A DNA stretch of 64,000 nt from Persicitalea sp038235275 (GCA_038235275.1 JBBSUC010000023.1:22397-86396), one strand, 5' to 3'. Positions 17,552 through 26,854 are shown, counted from the stretch's first letter. Numbers and translations are program-made. Notes: generated by a model not told the origin, from the letters alone.

Positions 17552-18811
17552 TTGAAAAAAAATCCCGAAGCCTGGACGACTGCCCTCGGGGCCGTCGCCG
17601 CTTTTTGTACCTATACGAGTACGTACGGCTTCCGCAAGGGCATCACAGCGGTGCAGTTTGAGGGGATAGAGTTTGGCGGGGTCGACTACAAAATCTGGCT
17701 CATTACGGCGCAGGTGTTGGGCTACGCCGTTTCCAAAGGCATTGGTGTCAAGGTCGTGTCGGAAATGAAGCCGCTCCAGCGGCCCTGGTACGTGTTAGGG
17801 CTTGTTTTGTTCGCCGAATTAGCCCTACTGGGCTTTGGGGTGGTGCCCGCGCCTTACAATATCGTCTTTCTTTTCTTGAACGGCTTACCACTGGGGATGG
17901 TGTACGGCACCGTGCTGGGCATCCTCGAAGGTCGCAAGCAAACTGAAATCCTGGTCGCCGCCCTGACGGCTTCCTTTATTTTTGCCTCTGGATTGGTCAA
18001 GACGGTGGCGTTGTTGCTGATGCAGCAAGGCGGCGTTAGCGAGTTATGGGCACCCTTCGTGACGGGTCTGATCTTCGTCCTGCCATTACTGCTGTCGGTT
18101 TGGGGACTGAGCCGCCTGCCCGCGCCCAGCGAGGAAGACAAAATTCTGCGCACCGAGCGGCTGCCCATGAACCGTCTCGACCGCAAAAACTTCCTCCGCA
18201 CTTTTCCGACGGGGCTTCCGCTGCTCATTATCTCCTACGTCCTGCTCTCCGCCTTCCGCGATTTTCGTGACAACTTTGCGCCCGAAATCCTGAAAGGTAC
18301 CGTGAGCGGCAACCCGACGATCTTTGCCCAAACCGAAACGCTTATCGCCCTCATTATCTTAGGTTTGATGGCTGGACTGCGCTGGGTAGAAAATCACTTT
18401 CGGGCTTTCACGCTCATCAACATTTTGATGGTGGTGGGGGCCGTGCTGGTTGGGTTCAGCACCTGGCTCTATCAACTCGGGACGGTGTCGGCGAGCGCGT
18501 GGTTCATGCTCACGGGATTGGGGATGTACATGGCCTACGTACCCTGCAACGGCCTGTATTTCGAGCGGCTGGTCGCCACTTTCCGCTACGTCAGCACGGT
18601 GGGTTTCATCGTCACCTTGGCCGATTGGTACGGTTACCTCGGCAGCGTGGCGGTGCTTTTATACAAAAACTTCGGGCAAGCTAATCTGAGCTTTCAGGAG
18701 TTTTTTGTGTACGGCTGCTACGGGCTGAGTGTAGCCTATATTATACTGACGGTGTTTTCCTACGGATCTTTTCGGAAGAAATATCTGCAGGGTCCTACCT
18801 TTCTTTTCTAA
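17552..18811 (+). CDS. DUF5690 family MFS-like membrane protein
   Basis: 419-residue polytopic membrane protein with about 12 helices, probably a major-facilitator relative. The opening AAFCTYTSTYGFRKGITAVQ, the GLPLGMVYGTVLGILEGRKQ helix and the YVPCNGLYFERLVATFR block are what I associate with DUF5690. Translation starts at TTG (17552-17554); no in-frame ATG fits the N-terminus. No substrate is known. The 3' end overlaps the convergent lipoprotein gene by 4 bp. Confidence 0.8.
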   Translation: MKKNPEAWTTALGAVAAFCTYTSTYGFRKGITAVQFEGIEFGGVDYKIWLITAQVLGYAVSKGIGVKVVSEMKPLQRPWYVLGLVLFAELALLGFGVVPAPYNIVFLFLNGLPLGMVYGTVLGILEGRKQTEILVAALTASFIFASGLVKTVALLLMQQGGVSELWAPFVTGLIFVLPLLLSVWGLSRLPAPSEEDKILRTERLPMNRLDRKNFLRTFPTGLPLLIISYVLLSAFRDFRDNFAPEILKGTVSGNPTIFAQTETLIALIILGLMAGLRWVENHFRAFTLINILMVVGAVLVGFSTWLYQLGTVSASAWFMLTGLGMYMAYVPCNGLYFERLVATFRYVSTVGFIVTLADWYGYLGSVAVLLYKNFGQANLSFQEFFVYGCYGLSVAYIILTVFSYGSFRKKYLQGPTFLF

Positions 18812-19713
18812 CTCGGTTTTTTGACGTGCCTATCGATTTTTGTCGGGCCCACTCTTCCAACTTGACCTGGCTCACCATCCGGCCCCTGTGGGCCTAAATT
18901 TCCACCGCGCCTTCTATGTTGTCCACTTCCGCCATCTCCGCCATCACCACCAGTACCAGGTTTACCAGGGTTACCACCCTCAATAGAAATTTCGTACTTG
19001 CCATCCACGTTTGTTACGTCATCGTTGAACCAATAGTCCACGAAAACGCTTCCACCCATTCCCCCGTCACCGCCCCCACCTCCTTTACCTCCAGGGCCGC
19101 CGTCTCCACCTGAATGTGGTGGAAACAACAAAGATTTCCCTCCTCTCTGGCCTCTTCCTCCTTTTCCACCAGTTCCGCCTTGACCACCCTCCGATATGAA
19201 TCTTAAACTTCCAAGTTTATTGAACCCAATGTTAATTACTAGAACTTTACCATGATTTCCAGTTTTGCCAATCTCGCCCGGATAGCCTAGTCCGCCGTTC
19301 TGACCGTGGGTACTATTGTCAGGTATGCCAGGTCCTTGGCTACCATCGGAGCCTCTCTCACCGGTGACGACAATTTCACAATTCGTGCCGATGAATGAAG
19401 CAAAAGCATCAAGCTTGCATGTGTCAGCATTAGTCATGAATATAATTTTTGAATTGTTTCCCATTCTCAAAGGAGAATATGAAACGAACGAACCGTGGAT
19501 TACTTCGGTTGAATCTGCTGGAATTGTAAATTGGGGTGCATTCAAGAAAGCTTGTTTTGTTATGTTGCTCGGCGGTAAGGTGTCCTCTGGAGTCGTAGTA
19601 ATCTCAATATCTTCCTTTTCGGCATTCCGCCCACTTTCGCCGTCACTCGAATACTTATTACACGAAATCAGTAATATCACAAATGCAGTAAGAAAAAAAC
19701 AATTGTTTTTCAT
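18808..19713 (-). CDS. Collagen-like glycine-rich lipoprotein
   Basis: 301-residue lipoprotein from the ATG at 19713, giving a signal ending VILLISC (Cys 18). The frame is open to 19863, but the upstream residues do not form a signal. After a polar linker and a small beta region (about 50-110) come two collagen-like G-x-y stretches: about 112-150 (GERGSDGSQGPG onward) and a very glycine-rich part from about 170 to the end (GGQGGTGGKGGRGQRGG, GGPGGKGGGGGDGGMGG, GPQGPDGEPGQVGRVGP), interrupted by two short non-collagen segments. Bacterial collagen-like lipoproteins often form surface stalks or adhesins. No known family identified. Confidence 0.8.
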   Translation of the reverse strand: MKNNCFFLTAFVILLISCNKYSSDGESGRNAEKEDIEITTTPEDTLPPSNITKQAFLNAPQFTIPADSTEVIHGSFVSYSPLRMGNNSKIIFMTNADTCKLDAFASFIGTNCEIVVTGERGSDGSQGPGIPDNSTHGQNGGLGYPGEIGKTGNHGKVLVINIGFNKLGSLRFISEGGQGGTGGKGGRGQRGGKSLLFPPHSGGDGGPGGKGGGGGDGGMGGSVFVDYWFNDDVTNVDGKYEISIEGGNPGKPGTGGDGGDGGSGQHRRRGGNLGPQGPDGEPGQVGRVGPTKIDRHVKKPS

Positions 19714-19949
19714 AGATAGTATTTTAAAGTTGAAGCCACAGTTAGTTCGTGAATATTTAATACTCACCTTGGTTTTTTTGAGAGCCCACATTAAATTTCT
19801 TATATTCAGAACTTTACATTGTATGCTACAGTACCTTAAGTGACGCAAAAGTCGGATAGCCATCGTAGCTGATAAGACTTTTGTTTACATTAGATTATAT
19901 TCGACTGTTGTATAACTTTTCTATTCCTTCCGCTTCCAGCTTACTCACT

Positions 19950-20010
19950 CCGTGGGCTGTGGCCCCACAGCCCTAGCGACGAAGAAGGGCTGTGGGGACA
20001 TAGCCCACGG
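19950..20010. repeat. GC-rich imperfect inverted repeat
   Basis: Arms CCGTGGGCTGTGGCCCCACA (from 19950) and GGGGACATAGCCCACGG (ending 20010) form a long imperfect stem; the left arm also contains its own smaller palindrome GGGCTGTGG-CC-CCACAGCCC (19954-19973). It is far more GC-rich than its surroundings and replaces the 3' end of a LytTR gene remnant. Confidence 0.75.
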
Positions 20011-20228
20011 TGAAGGTGAGGTTGATGACGTCTCCCCGCGTGATCCACACGAAACCGTACGCCCGCAAGCGTTCCTCCACTATTTTCAGCGCGAGGGAAA
20101 CCAGCAAATTCCGGCCACTCGCTACGTGAATGAGCGTGTAGTTGCGGTCGGCCTGTAGGCGGGTAATGTGGGGACAGGCGGCGACGGCCCCCAATAGAGA
20201 CGGAAGGATTTAGGAGTTGGAGTTGCAT
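19973..20228 (-). pseudogene. Remnant of a small LytTR-domain regulator
   Basis: Two minus-strand frames join into one LytTR-like protein. A start at 20228 gives MQLQLLNPSVSIGG; after a shift near 20187 the sense continues as ITRLQADRNYTLIHVASG, then TLK-like helix residues and ERLRAYGFVWITRGDVINL. This matches the beta-rich LytTR DNA-binding domain (R-L-x-A-x-x-N-Y-T and the YGF-x-x-x-x-R-x-x-x-x-N-L helix). The 3' end is replaced by the GC-rich palindrome at 19950-20010, so the last strands are missing. It is most likely a dead single-domain transcription regulator. Confidence 0.6.
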
Positions 20229-20463
20229 GATGCAAGTCGTTAAGTATGCAGTCTAAAATAAATTCAAACAAGATGCGCTTTAATAGTTAAGATTTCTTCT
20301 TCCGCCTAAGCCGTAAGTCTCTACTCTCCTCCGTTTTCTCTTTAATAAATACGTGAATTAATTTATTAAATCTTAAAATTTCAATTATATGTATTTATGT
20401 TACACTATTATGAATTCTTACCTTTTAAAAAAAACTATCCGGAATTTTTTCAACTAGAATATT

Positions 20464-20763
20464 TTAAAATTTGATAGATGGGAAATTACTAGCTACCGAA
20501 GATTTTTCAGAAATGTATATTACAGTTTTTGAATCTGCTCCCTTAACAACTAATTTTCCCCATAGGAGTCCTTTTATCTCTACATTACCGTTATTTGAAA
20601 TGTATCCAATAATCTCGCTAAATCCGAATGGGCCTTTGATCCAATACGCAATTAACCTATTAGTTCTTGAAACATTGCCTATTTTATAATATACTTTACC
20701 TTTTGCATTCACAAAAAAGTAAATAGTTTTTTCTTCTCCAATATTTAAAGTGAACTTATCCAT
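20464..20763 (-). CDS. Hypothetical protein, AT-rich
   Basis: 99-residue protein of unknown family, rich in beta-type residues (DKFTLNIGEEKTIYFFVNA, VYYKIGNVSRTN). There is no signal peptide and no clear catalytic motif. Base composition is lower in GC than the flanking chromosome, like the neighbouring 390-residue lipoprotein gene. The gene could be real; support is the intact frame and sensible composition only. Confidence 0.5.
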   Translation of the reverse strand: MDKFTLNIGEEKTIYFFVNAKGKVYYKIGNVSRTNRLIAYWIKGPFGFSEIIGYISNNGNVEIKGLLWGKLVVKGADSKTVIYISEKSSVASNFPSIKF

Positions 20764-20807
20764 TTTTAATAAAGAGTTAACAGTATATTTATTTAATTTA
20801 TCAAAAT

Positions 20808-21980
20808 TTAATTATTGTCCTTAGCTGAAAAAGTTGGTTTCTGTTGTGTAATTATTACGTTTATTTTGTTCCAAATTGCAGTCACACTAGTATATGAACC
20901 AGCTTCATCTCCCTTTCGATCAAGGCGGACGAGGTACCGATCAATACTTTCTCCAGCAGGCAGTCTGAACGGGATTTCACCTTTCTGAGTAATGTTGGTT
21001 TTATAAGTAGAAGCCGAATTGGGAGAAACACTAATTATTACAAACCCCTTCGGAGCTTCATACAAAATCCTCCAATCGCTCCAACCATTTACAAAGGTAT
21101 GATCTTCACTGACTTCTCTTGCCCACATGGAAACCCGTCCACGGATCAACGTGGGTGAAACTTCTATTTGTGACTCTAAACGGGTGTCCGTAGGATCGCT
21201 ATCTCCAGTATCAAAATCTCCATCTCCGCAGCATTGAATTGGTGGGGTGAAATCCATGCTGCCTATCTCTAATGATCTGACTAGCTCTTGTTTGGATGTC
21301 CACGGGTTGATCACAATTTCTGGTGCACCCTCATTACTACCAGCCCATTGAAATTTGATTTTAACGACTCTATTATCATAAATCTCAGAAGCCATACCTG
21401 CTAGCGCAAGTGAAAGTTGATAGTGTGTAGTACGCCCTATCCTTTCCTCAGGAAGAAAAAATGACTTACCCTCTTTATCTTCCAGAATTACCTGTATATA
21501 GTTCCCATTAATATCTTTGCGATTAAAATCATAACCTGAGACTATGATTTTATCCCATTTCTCTTGATCAGAGTTTAAATCAATTATAGAAGGATTAACC
21601 AGACAAAATGCAGGCCCAGGATAATTCATTTTTTTATTTAATATTTTTGCTTGCAATACAATTAATGAAGTGATAGCTCTGCTTGCTAAAAAATCGGCAT
21701 TACATTTTAATTCGATTCCAGTTACTGCTACTGTATTAGTTAACAAAAAGTTTACATCTTCCGTTATAGTCGAAGACACTTCTTTCGGCAGATCATCCAA
21801 TGTTTCAAGTACTATTCTTTGCCAGTCACTTGACTCCTCTTTGATAGCTGATATCCCTCTATCTATTTGATTCACAGCTCTGGTTACGGGATCTGTGAAA
21901 CAACCTTCGATATTAAAAACAATAATAACCAAAAAAAGGTAATTAAGACTGAATACACGGTATTTATGAATAGGATTCAT
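20808..21980 (-). CDS. Hypothetical lipoprotein
   Basis: 390 residues with a lipoprotein-type N-terminus (LFLVIIVFNIEGC, Cys 27). An alpha-helical first part (about 30-130) precedes beta-rich sequence (about 140-380) with SVSPNSAS-type strands and an acidic cysteine loop CCGDGDFDTGDSDPTD (about 256-271) that resembles a calcium-binding loop. I do not recognise a family. The gene is AT-rich and sits in a local low-GC patch with a second orphan gene, suggesting horizontal acquisition. Confidence 0.7.
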   Translation of the reverse strand: MNPIHKYRVFSLNYLFLVIIVFNIEGCFTDPVTRAVNQIDRGISAIKEESSDWQRIVLETLDDLPKEVSSTITEDVNFLLTNTVAVTGIELKCNADFLASRAITSLIVLQAKILNKKMNYPGPAFCLVNPSIIDLNSDQEKWDKIIVSGYDFNRKDINGNYIQVILEDKEGKSFFLPEERIGRTTHYQLSLALAGMASEIYDNRVVKIKFQWAGSNEGAPEIVINPWTSKQELVRSLEIGSMDFTPPIQCCGDGDFDTGDSDPTDTRLESQIEVSPTLIRGRVSMWAREVSEDHTFVNGWSDWRILYEAPKGFVIISVSPNSASTYKTNITQKGEIPFRLPAGESIDRYLVRLDRKGDEAGSYTSVTAIWNKINVIITQQKPTFSAKDNN

Positions 21981-22232
21981 ATGAATTTTAGATTTGAGTA
22001 TGGAATAAGTTTAATTTTCAACGAAGGAGTATATGATTTAACTTTCTCCCTAGGAAGGAGAGATAATATTTTTGGATATGTAAAATAATAGAGGGTTAGC
22101 TCTGTGTTCAATGATTCAACCGAGAGAAATACTTCTCGAGATGCGGAAAACAGAATCTGTTTTTATGATCAAACGTAAGTCAGTCTTTTGCTTCCCCTTT
22201 TACTTGTGTCTATCTACTTTAAAATATATTTT

Positions 22233-22874
22233 TTATACTTCCCGCCTCCCCCTCAGCAACAACTCCCGGCTATCCTCCACCTGCAACTTCTCATAAATAT
22301 GTTCCAAATGTTTCCTGACTGTCTTTTCGGCAATGAACAGCTTCTCGGCGATTTGCTTTACCCTCAGTCCATGCTGTAAATCTTCCAATATTTCCGCCTC
22401 ACGTTTTGTCAGCAGTTGGGTATCCGTTTGAACCGCCACCTCAGATGATTTGCGGCTCAGCAATTCCAACGCCTTCCGGGCCATCCTCGGCGACAGCGGC
22501 GCGCCCCCCGCTATTACTTCCATAATGGCACTGATAATCTTGCCGGGCTTTTCGTCTTTCAGCAGGTAGCCCGTGGCACCCGCCTGAATGGCTTCGAACA
22601 GTCGCCCCTCATCATCGAACACCGTTTGCATGACGACCCTTACGGATGGATATATACGCCTTACCTCGCGGGTGGCAGCAATGCCATCCATTTCGTCCAT
22701 TTCGATATCCATCAGCACCACATCGGGAACGGGTCCCTTTTCCAACTTGGCCAGCAAATCCTTGCCATTGCGGGCCACGAAACTTACGCTAAGCTCTTCG
22801 CTCAGACTTAACTTTTCGGCCAGCCCTCGGGCGAGATTTTGGTTATCCTCGACGATCCCTACTTTGATTCTCAT
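22233..22874 (-). CDS. NarL/LuxR-type response regulator
   Basis: 213-residue two-component regulator. The receiver domain (1-120) has the acidic pair ED (9-10), phospho-acceptor Asp 56 in VLMDIEMDEMDG, a Thr in VVMQTVFDDEG and Lys in YLLKDEKPGK. The C-terminal LuxR/GerE helix-turn-helix (about 150-213) reads LTKREAEILEDLQHGLRVKQ followed by the IAEKLFIAEKTVRKHLEHIY recognition helices. The gene lies 45 bp downstream of a histidine kinase on the same strand, its likely partner. A TAGATTTG box (-7 type) at 22892-22885 might give it a second promoter. Target genes unknown. Confidence 0.92.
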   Translation of the reverse strand: MRIKVGIVEDNQNLARGLAEKLSLSEELSVSFVARNGKDLLAKLEKGPVPDVVLMDIEMDEMDGIAATREVRRIYPSVRVVMQTVFDDEGRLFEAIQAGATGYLLKDEKPGKIISAIMEVIAGGAPLSPRMARKALELLSRKSSEVAVQTDTQLLTKREAEILEDLQHGLRVKQIAEKLFIAEKTVRKHLEHIYEKLQVEDSRELLLRGRREV

Positions 22875-22919
22875 AAACTTTTGACAAATCTAGCACGCGC
22901 TTTTGCTACGGGAAATACG

Positions 22920-24875
22920 TCAACTGACGTATTTTGTCGGCAGCGGTACGGAAAAGTTCAATCGGGTACCCCTGGCGGGCGAAGACTGGACAGAAAAACT
23001 GCCCCCAAGTTCCTCGATACGGCTTTCCATGTTGGCTAGCCCGTAGCCTCGTTTGATTGAATTCAGGTCCATTCCGCAGCCATCGTCCTGAATGAGAAGT
23101 TTGAGAAGATGGTCGTTTACGATCCGAAGGGTAAATTCAAAGCGATCGGCGTTCGCGTATTTCAGGCAGTTGTTGGCGGCTTCCTGGGTGATTCGGAACA
23201 AAGAAATGGAGAGCGTGGGGCTGAGAAGAATGGCCCTGTCGGCCTGGTAATTGGGAATCAATTCGGGCGATTCAAGGTCTTCCCAGCGTTTCAGCAGCCA
23301 ATGCAGGGTGCGTTCGTACCATTGTTCCACCGAGATGGTATCCTGGTTCAGTACCCAAAGCGTATCCCGCAGGTTTTGGTTGGTGGCGCGGGTGAAGTCG
23401 CTCAGCGAGACGAGCGGCTGAAATACTTTGGAGCGAATCGACAACAAATCGAGCCGATTGATGATGTGCGTCAGTTCTGAGCCGATACCGTCGTGCAGGT
23501 CGCGGGCGAGGCGAATGCGCTGTTGGTGCATTTCATTTTGCAGGTGCAAAGCCTTTATCTCGTCGGCCTGTTGTCGCTGAATCGCCGTGGCTATCGTTTG
23601 TTGCAGCACTATTCCCTCGGCCTCGATGCGTCGGCGATTTTGTTCCAGGATTTTGTTCCGGTACATCCAACTGAGCAAAAGAAAGACCACATCGACCAGA
23701 ATAGCTATCCTGAGAATAAGCATATCTGGAACGGGTTCGATGTAAATTCCCGTGTTGACTATCAGAGCGTTGGTGAAAAAGAAGGCGATAAACAGGCCAA
23801 TGCCTGCCAAGTGAATCCAAACGGCTTTAAAATTTCTTTTGATAGCATCGGCCACGTAGCCTACCCAAAGGAACAGGTAGCCCATAAAAAAGAATGCCGT
23901 CATTCGGTAACCCAGGACGAAGAGGTTCGGTCGATTCAGCCATTCACCCAGGTGAATAACAAAGAGGAAGATTTCTACGAAAAACGCGATCCATAGGGGC
24001 GATATTTTGAAAGGGGAGGGCAAGCGGTTGGGCTTGACGGAGAGAAACTTCGTGCAGAAAAGCAAGAAGAATAGAAAACAGGCATTCACCCAATGTCCCA
24101 GGGAGAGGGGGTGGTAGAGAAAACGAAATTGATCGGGCAGGAAGCACCCCCAGCCGTCGTTAAGCAGGGCATAAACGGCGATGGAAATGGCGTAAAGCGA
24201 AAAATATAGGAACAGGAGATTTTCCTTGTGAAATAGGAAACCCATGAGTCCCAGCAGGATAGCCATCGTTATGACCCCCACGAAAAACGCCCATCCCCAT
24301 TGGTCGACCCAATGTTTGTACAAGAATTGGGAGGGCGACCAGAGGGCTATGGGTATCTTCAACACATCCGGGGCCGGGACGTACCCCCGTACCAACAGCG
24401 TATAGGTCGAACCCTGTCTAAGCTGTATCGGGACAAGAAAGTAACGGTGTTTTATCGGCTGATGGGTGAACTCAGCGTTTCGGGTAGTAATGGAATGAAA
24501 TTCCCGTTTATCGGAAAAGTAGATGATTGAGAGTGAGTTGAGAAAATGGCTCCTCACTTCCAGCCACAGGGTTTGGTCTCGATGGCAGTAAAAATTCGCT
24601 CTGACCCAGCCATAGCCGCCCCGATTGCCAAAATTGGGCGAGTGTACTTCTCGCCAACTACTGGCCGGAATTTTCTGAATGGATCGGAAGTCGTAGGATT
24701 TTTCGGGGTCGGAGAACTGATAAAATCGGATTTGAAAGTTGGGTTGTCCGCTACTTTCCAAAGCAAAAAGCAAGACTAAAACGATAACGCCGAACCATCC
24801 TATTCTCTTTTGATAAGAGATGGCATCGGGCATCCAGCCTAGAATTATCCCTGGTTTAAGAGAGGCATTTTTCAT
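22920..24875 (-). CDS. 7TM-DISM sensor histidine kinase (HisKA_3)
   Basis: 651-residue membrane sensor kinase. A signal-anchor is followed by a periplasmic beta-rich domain (about 45-190, 7TMR-DISM extracellular type), seven hydrophobic helices (about 195-410), a short coiled-coil linker, the HisKA_3 dimerisation box ARDLHDGIGSEL (phospho-acceptor His 461) and an HATPase domain with ITQEAANNCLKYANA (N box), DDGCGMD (G1) and RGYGLANMESR. The periplasmic module suggests sensing of a carbohydrate or another small molecule. It pairs with the response regulator 45 bp downstream. An alternative start at 24833 would give a tidier signal peptide. Confidence 0.9.
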   Translation of the reverse strand: MKNASLKPGIILGWMPDAISYQKRIGWFGVIVLVLLFALESSGQPNFQIRFYQFSDPEKSYDFRSIQKIPASSWREVHSPNFGNRGGYGWVRANFYCHRDQTLWLEVRSHFLNSLSIIYFSDKREFHSITTRNAEFTHQPIKHRYFLVPIQLRQGSTYTLLVRGYVPAPDVLKIPIALWSPSQFLYKHWVDQWGWAFFVGVITMAILLGLMGFLFHKENLLFLYFSLYAISIAVYALLNDGWGCFLPDQFRFLYHPLSLGHWVNACFLFFLLFCTKFLSVKPNRLPSPFKISPLWIAFFVEIFLFVIHLGEWLNRPNLFVLGYRMTAFFFMGYLFLWVGYVADAIKRNFKAVWIHLAGIGLFIAFFFTNALIVNTGIYIEPVPDMLILRIAILVDVVFLLLSWMYRNKILEQNRRRIEAEGIVLQQTIATAIQRQQADEIKALHLQNEMHQQRIRLARDLHDGIGSELTHIINRLDLLSIRSKVFQPLVSLSDFTRATNQNLRDTLWVLNQDTISVEQWYERTLHWLLKRWEDLESPELIPNYQADRAILLSPTLSISLFRITQEAANNCLKYANADRFEFTLRIVNDHLLKLLIQDDGCGMDLNSIKRGYGLANMESRIEELGGSFSVQSSPARGTRLNFSVPLPTKYVS

Positions 24876-24976
24876 TGGCGTATTTAGCGAGGCAAACTAA
24901 ACCTTGCAAAATACGATAATGCGTACGATCTTCAATCGACTTTATACAAAAAATAGTGAGTATCAGGCTGCTCGCA

Positions 24977-26131
24977 TCAATTCACCTCGCCAAACCACTT
25001 CCCCACGTTTTCCTCCGCAAAGCCCAAACTCGACGTCATGCCCTTGCCGCCGATACCCGTCACGATGTGCAGCCGGGGCGCAACTTCGTGTTCAAAAATC
25101 TCGTCCGGGTGCTGGGCGTAATAGCCCGCCCAGCTACGGGCGATACCGCGCACCGGGAAGTTGACGATGCGCTCGGCTTCTTTCAGCATGAGTTCGTTGA
25201 TGAATTCTTTGAGGTCATAACCCAGTTCACCGACTTGCGAAGACGGGGCATATTCGTGCGAATCGCCGATGATGATCGAGCCGTCGGCGGCTTGCTTAAA
25301 GAGAATGTGAATCCCCCACTTTTTCAACTCGGCGTAATGCGGCGGCACGGTCAGCGCCGCGAAAGAGGGACATTCTTCAAAAGCTTCGTAGCGGCGCAGC
25401 GTCAAGCCAGTGAGGACGTTTTCAGCCATTTTTATTTGGGGCAAGGGCTGGGTTTGCAACATTTGTAATTTGCTTACTACAAGACCGCTTTTTGCGAACA
25501 TTTCAGGAAATAATAAACTAAATTCGCTGCCGCTGCACACCACGCTGCGCTCGGCTTCCAGGGTTTCGCCCCGCGCGGTTTTTATCTCGATCAAATCGCC
25601 CTTGGGTTCGCAGGAAAGGACGGAGGAATCGGGACGGTAGTCGATGCCGTATTTTTGGCTGCCATAGTCAATCAGCCGATGCACCATTTTATCCGGCTCT
25701 ACGCTCAGATCATTGGGGAAGAAAATGCTGCCTTTGACGTATGAATCACGCAGATAAGGAAATCTCGCCAAGGTTTTTTCCGCTGAAAGCAATTCATTGG
25801 GGAAGTCTTTTTTGGCAAAAACCTCCGCCGACTCCTGCGCAATCTGCCATTCCTCGGCGTCGGAGGCCACATAGACCGAACCCGCCGCCCGCACCGTTAA
25901 GTCGAATTCTGCCTGGATTTCCTTGTAGAGCTGCACGCTGCGTCGCCCGAAATCGTGCCAGCGTCCCGATAAGCCGGAAGGTACTACCTGCCCAAAATTG
26001 CGGACGGTGGCACTTTGTGGTCGGTTATCTTTTTCCAGCAAAGCCACCCGCTTGCCCAAACGGGCGGCCATCAGAGCGTGGGAAGTTCCCAGGATTCCGC
26101 CGCCCACTACGATCAAATCAATGGGTTTCAT
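24977..26131 (-). CDS. FAD-dependent oxidoreductase, TIGR03364-type
   Basis: 384-residue DAO-type flavoenzyme. The N-terminus has the Rossmann FAD motif VVGGGILGTSHALMAARLG, and the C-terminus the second FAD contact (IVTGIGGKGMTSSLGFAEE). It starts immediately after the stop codon of the upstream phosphonatase-like HAD gene, so the two form a tight operon. TIGR03364 oxidoreductases and TIGR03351 HAD hydrolases are a recurrent pair proposed to act on aminophosphonates: oxidative deamination followed by C-P cleavage. No phosphonate transporter is adjacent here, and the substrate is an inference from that pairing. Confidence 0.85.
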   Translation of the reverse strand: MKPIDLIVVGGGILGTSHALMAARLGKRVALLEKDNRPQSATVRNFGQVVPSGLSGRWHDFGRRSVQLYKEIQAEFDLTVRAAGSVYVASDAEEWQIAQESAEVFAKKDFPNELLSAEKTLARFPYLRDSYVKGSIFFPNDLSVEPDKMVHRLIDYGSQKYGIDYRPDSSVLSCEPKGDLIEIKTARGETLEAERSVVCSGSEFSLLFPEMFAKSGLVVSKLQMLQTQPLPQIKMAENVLTGLTLRRYEAFEECPSFAALTVPPHYAELKKWGIHILFKQAADGSIIIGDSHEYAPSSQVGELGYDLKEFINELMLKEAERIVNFPVRGIARSWAGYYAQHPDEIFEHEVAPRLHIVTGIGGKGMTSSLGFAEENVGKWFGEVN

Positions 26132-26854
26132 TTAGCTATTTTCTTCCTCAATGATCGAAGTGACCTCCCGCAGAGAACCGATCAGTCTAGTCGGGTTGTG
26201 CGGGGCCAACTGCTCGGCGGAATGGGTCCCGTTGCTTACAGCCAGGCTCATGCAGCATCCCGCCGCAAAGCCCGACTGAATATCGGAAGGCGTGTCGCCC
26301 GCGTTGATGACTGACTTTGGGTCTTCGACGCCAAGCAAGCGCATGGCTTTTTCGATCATCAGGGGTGCGGGGCGGCCCTTCTCCACTTCGTCACTCGTGA
26401 TGGAAGCCTGGATGATCGTCGAGGCGTTGCCGACGCGCTGCTCATTCAAGCCTTCTAGCCAGCCTAGTTTGCCCAAAATAATGTCACATACTTTTCGGTA
26501 AAATCCCGTAGTGAGCGCAATCCGAATGTTATTTTTATGCAAAAAATCAAACAGTTCTAGGCAGCCCTTAGTGGGCGTGAGGTCGTGAGTGAGGTAGTGA
26601 TTTTCCAGAACTTCGGTGAAGACCTTGTACGATTTATCCACCCGCATCTGCCATTCTGGGTGCGTTCGGTTGCCAAGGATTTCCTGCCACAGGGTTTGAA
26701 AAACAAAATACTTATGCAGGCCCTGCATGGCCAGGATGCGCTCGTCGCTGACGGTCAGACCCGTTTTGCGGGCGGCTTCGGCGAAACAGGCTTCCACTTC
26801 GTGCTGGTCGGTAACGGTGGTACCGGCCATGTCGAGGGTGACGAGTTGAATCAT
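26132..26854 (-). CDS. Phosphonatase-like HAD hydrolase, TIGR03351-type
   Basis: 240-residue HAD-superfamily enzyme. Motif I is LDMAGTTV (nucleophile Asp 8, with the AGT of the phosphonatase branch), motif II LTTGFYRK, motif III region KGRPAPLMI, motif IV INAGDTPSDIQSG. It resembles phosphonoacetaldehyde hydrolase (PhnX), which cleaves a C-P bond, but the cap region VSDERILAMQGLHK differs, as in the TIGR03351 PhnX-like group. It is directly abutted by the TIGR03364 oxidoreductase. Confidence 0.85.
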   Translation of the reverse strand: MIQLVTLDMAGTTVTDQHEVEACFAEAARKTGLTVSDERILAMQGLHKYFVFQTLWQEILGNRTHPEWQMRVDKSYKVFTEVLENHYLTHDLTPTKGCLELFDFLHKNNIRIALTTGFYRKVCDIILGKLGWLEGLNEQRVGNASTIIQASITSDEVEKGRPAPLMIEKAMRLLGVEDPKSVINAGDTPSDIQSGFAAGCCMSLAVSNGTHSAEQLAPHNPTRLIGSLREVTSIIEEENS

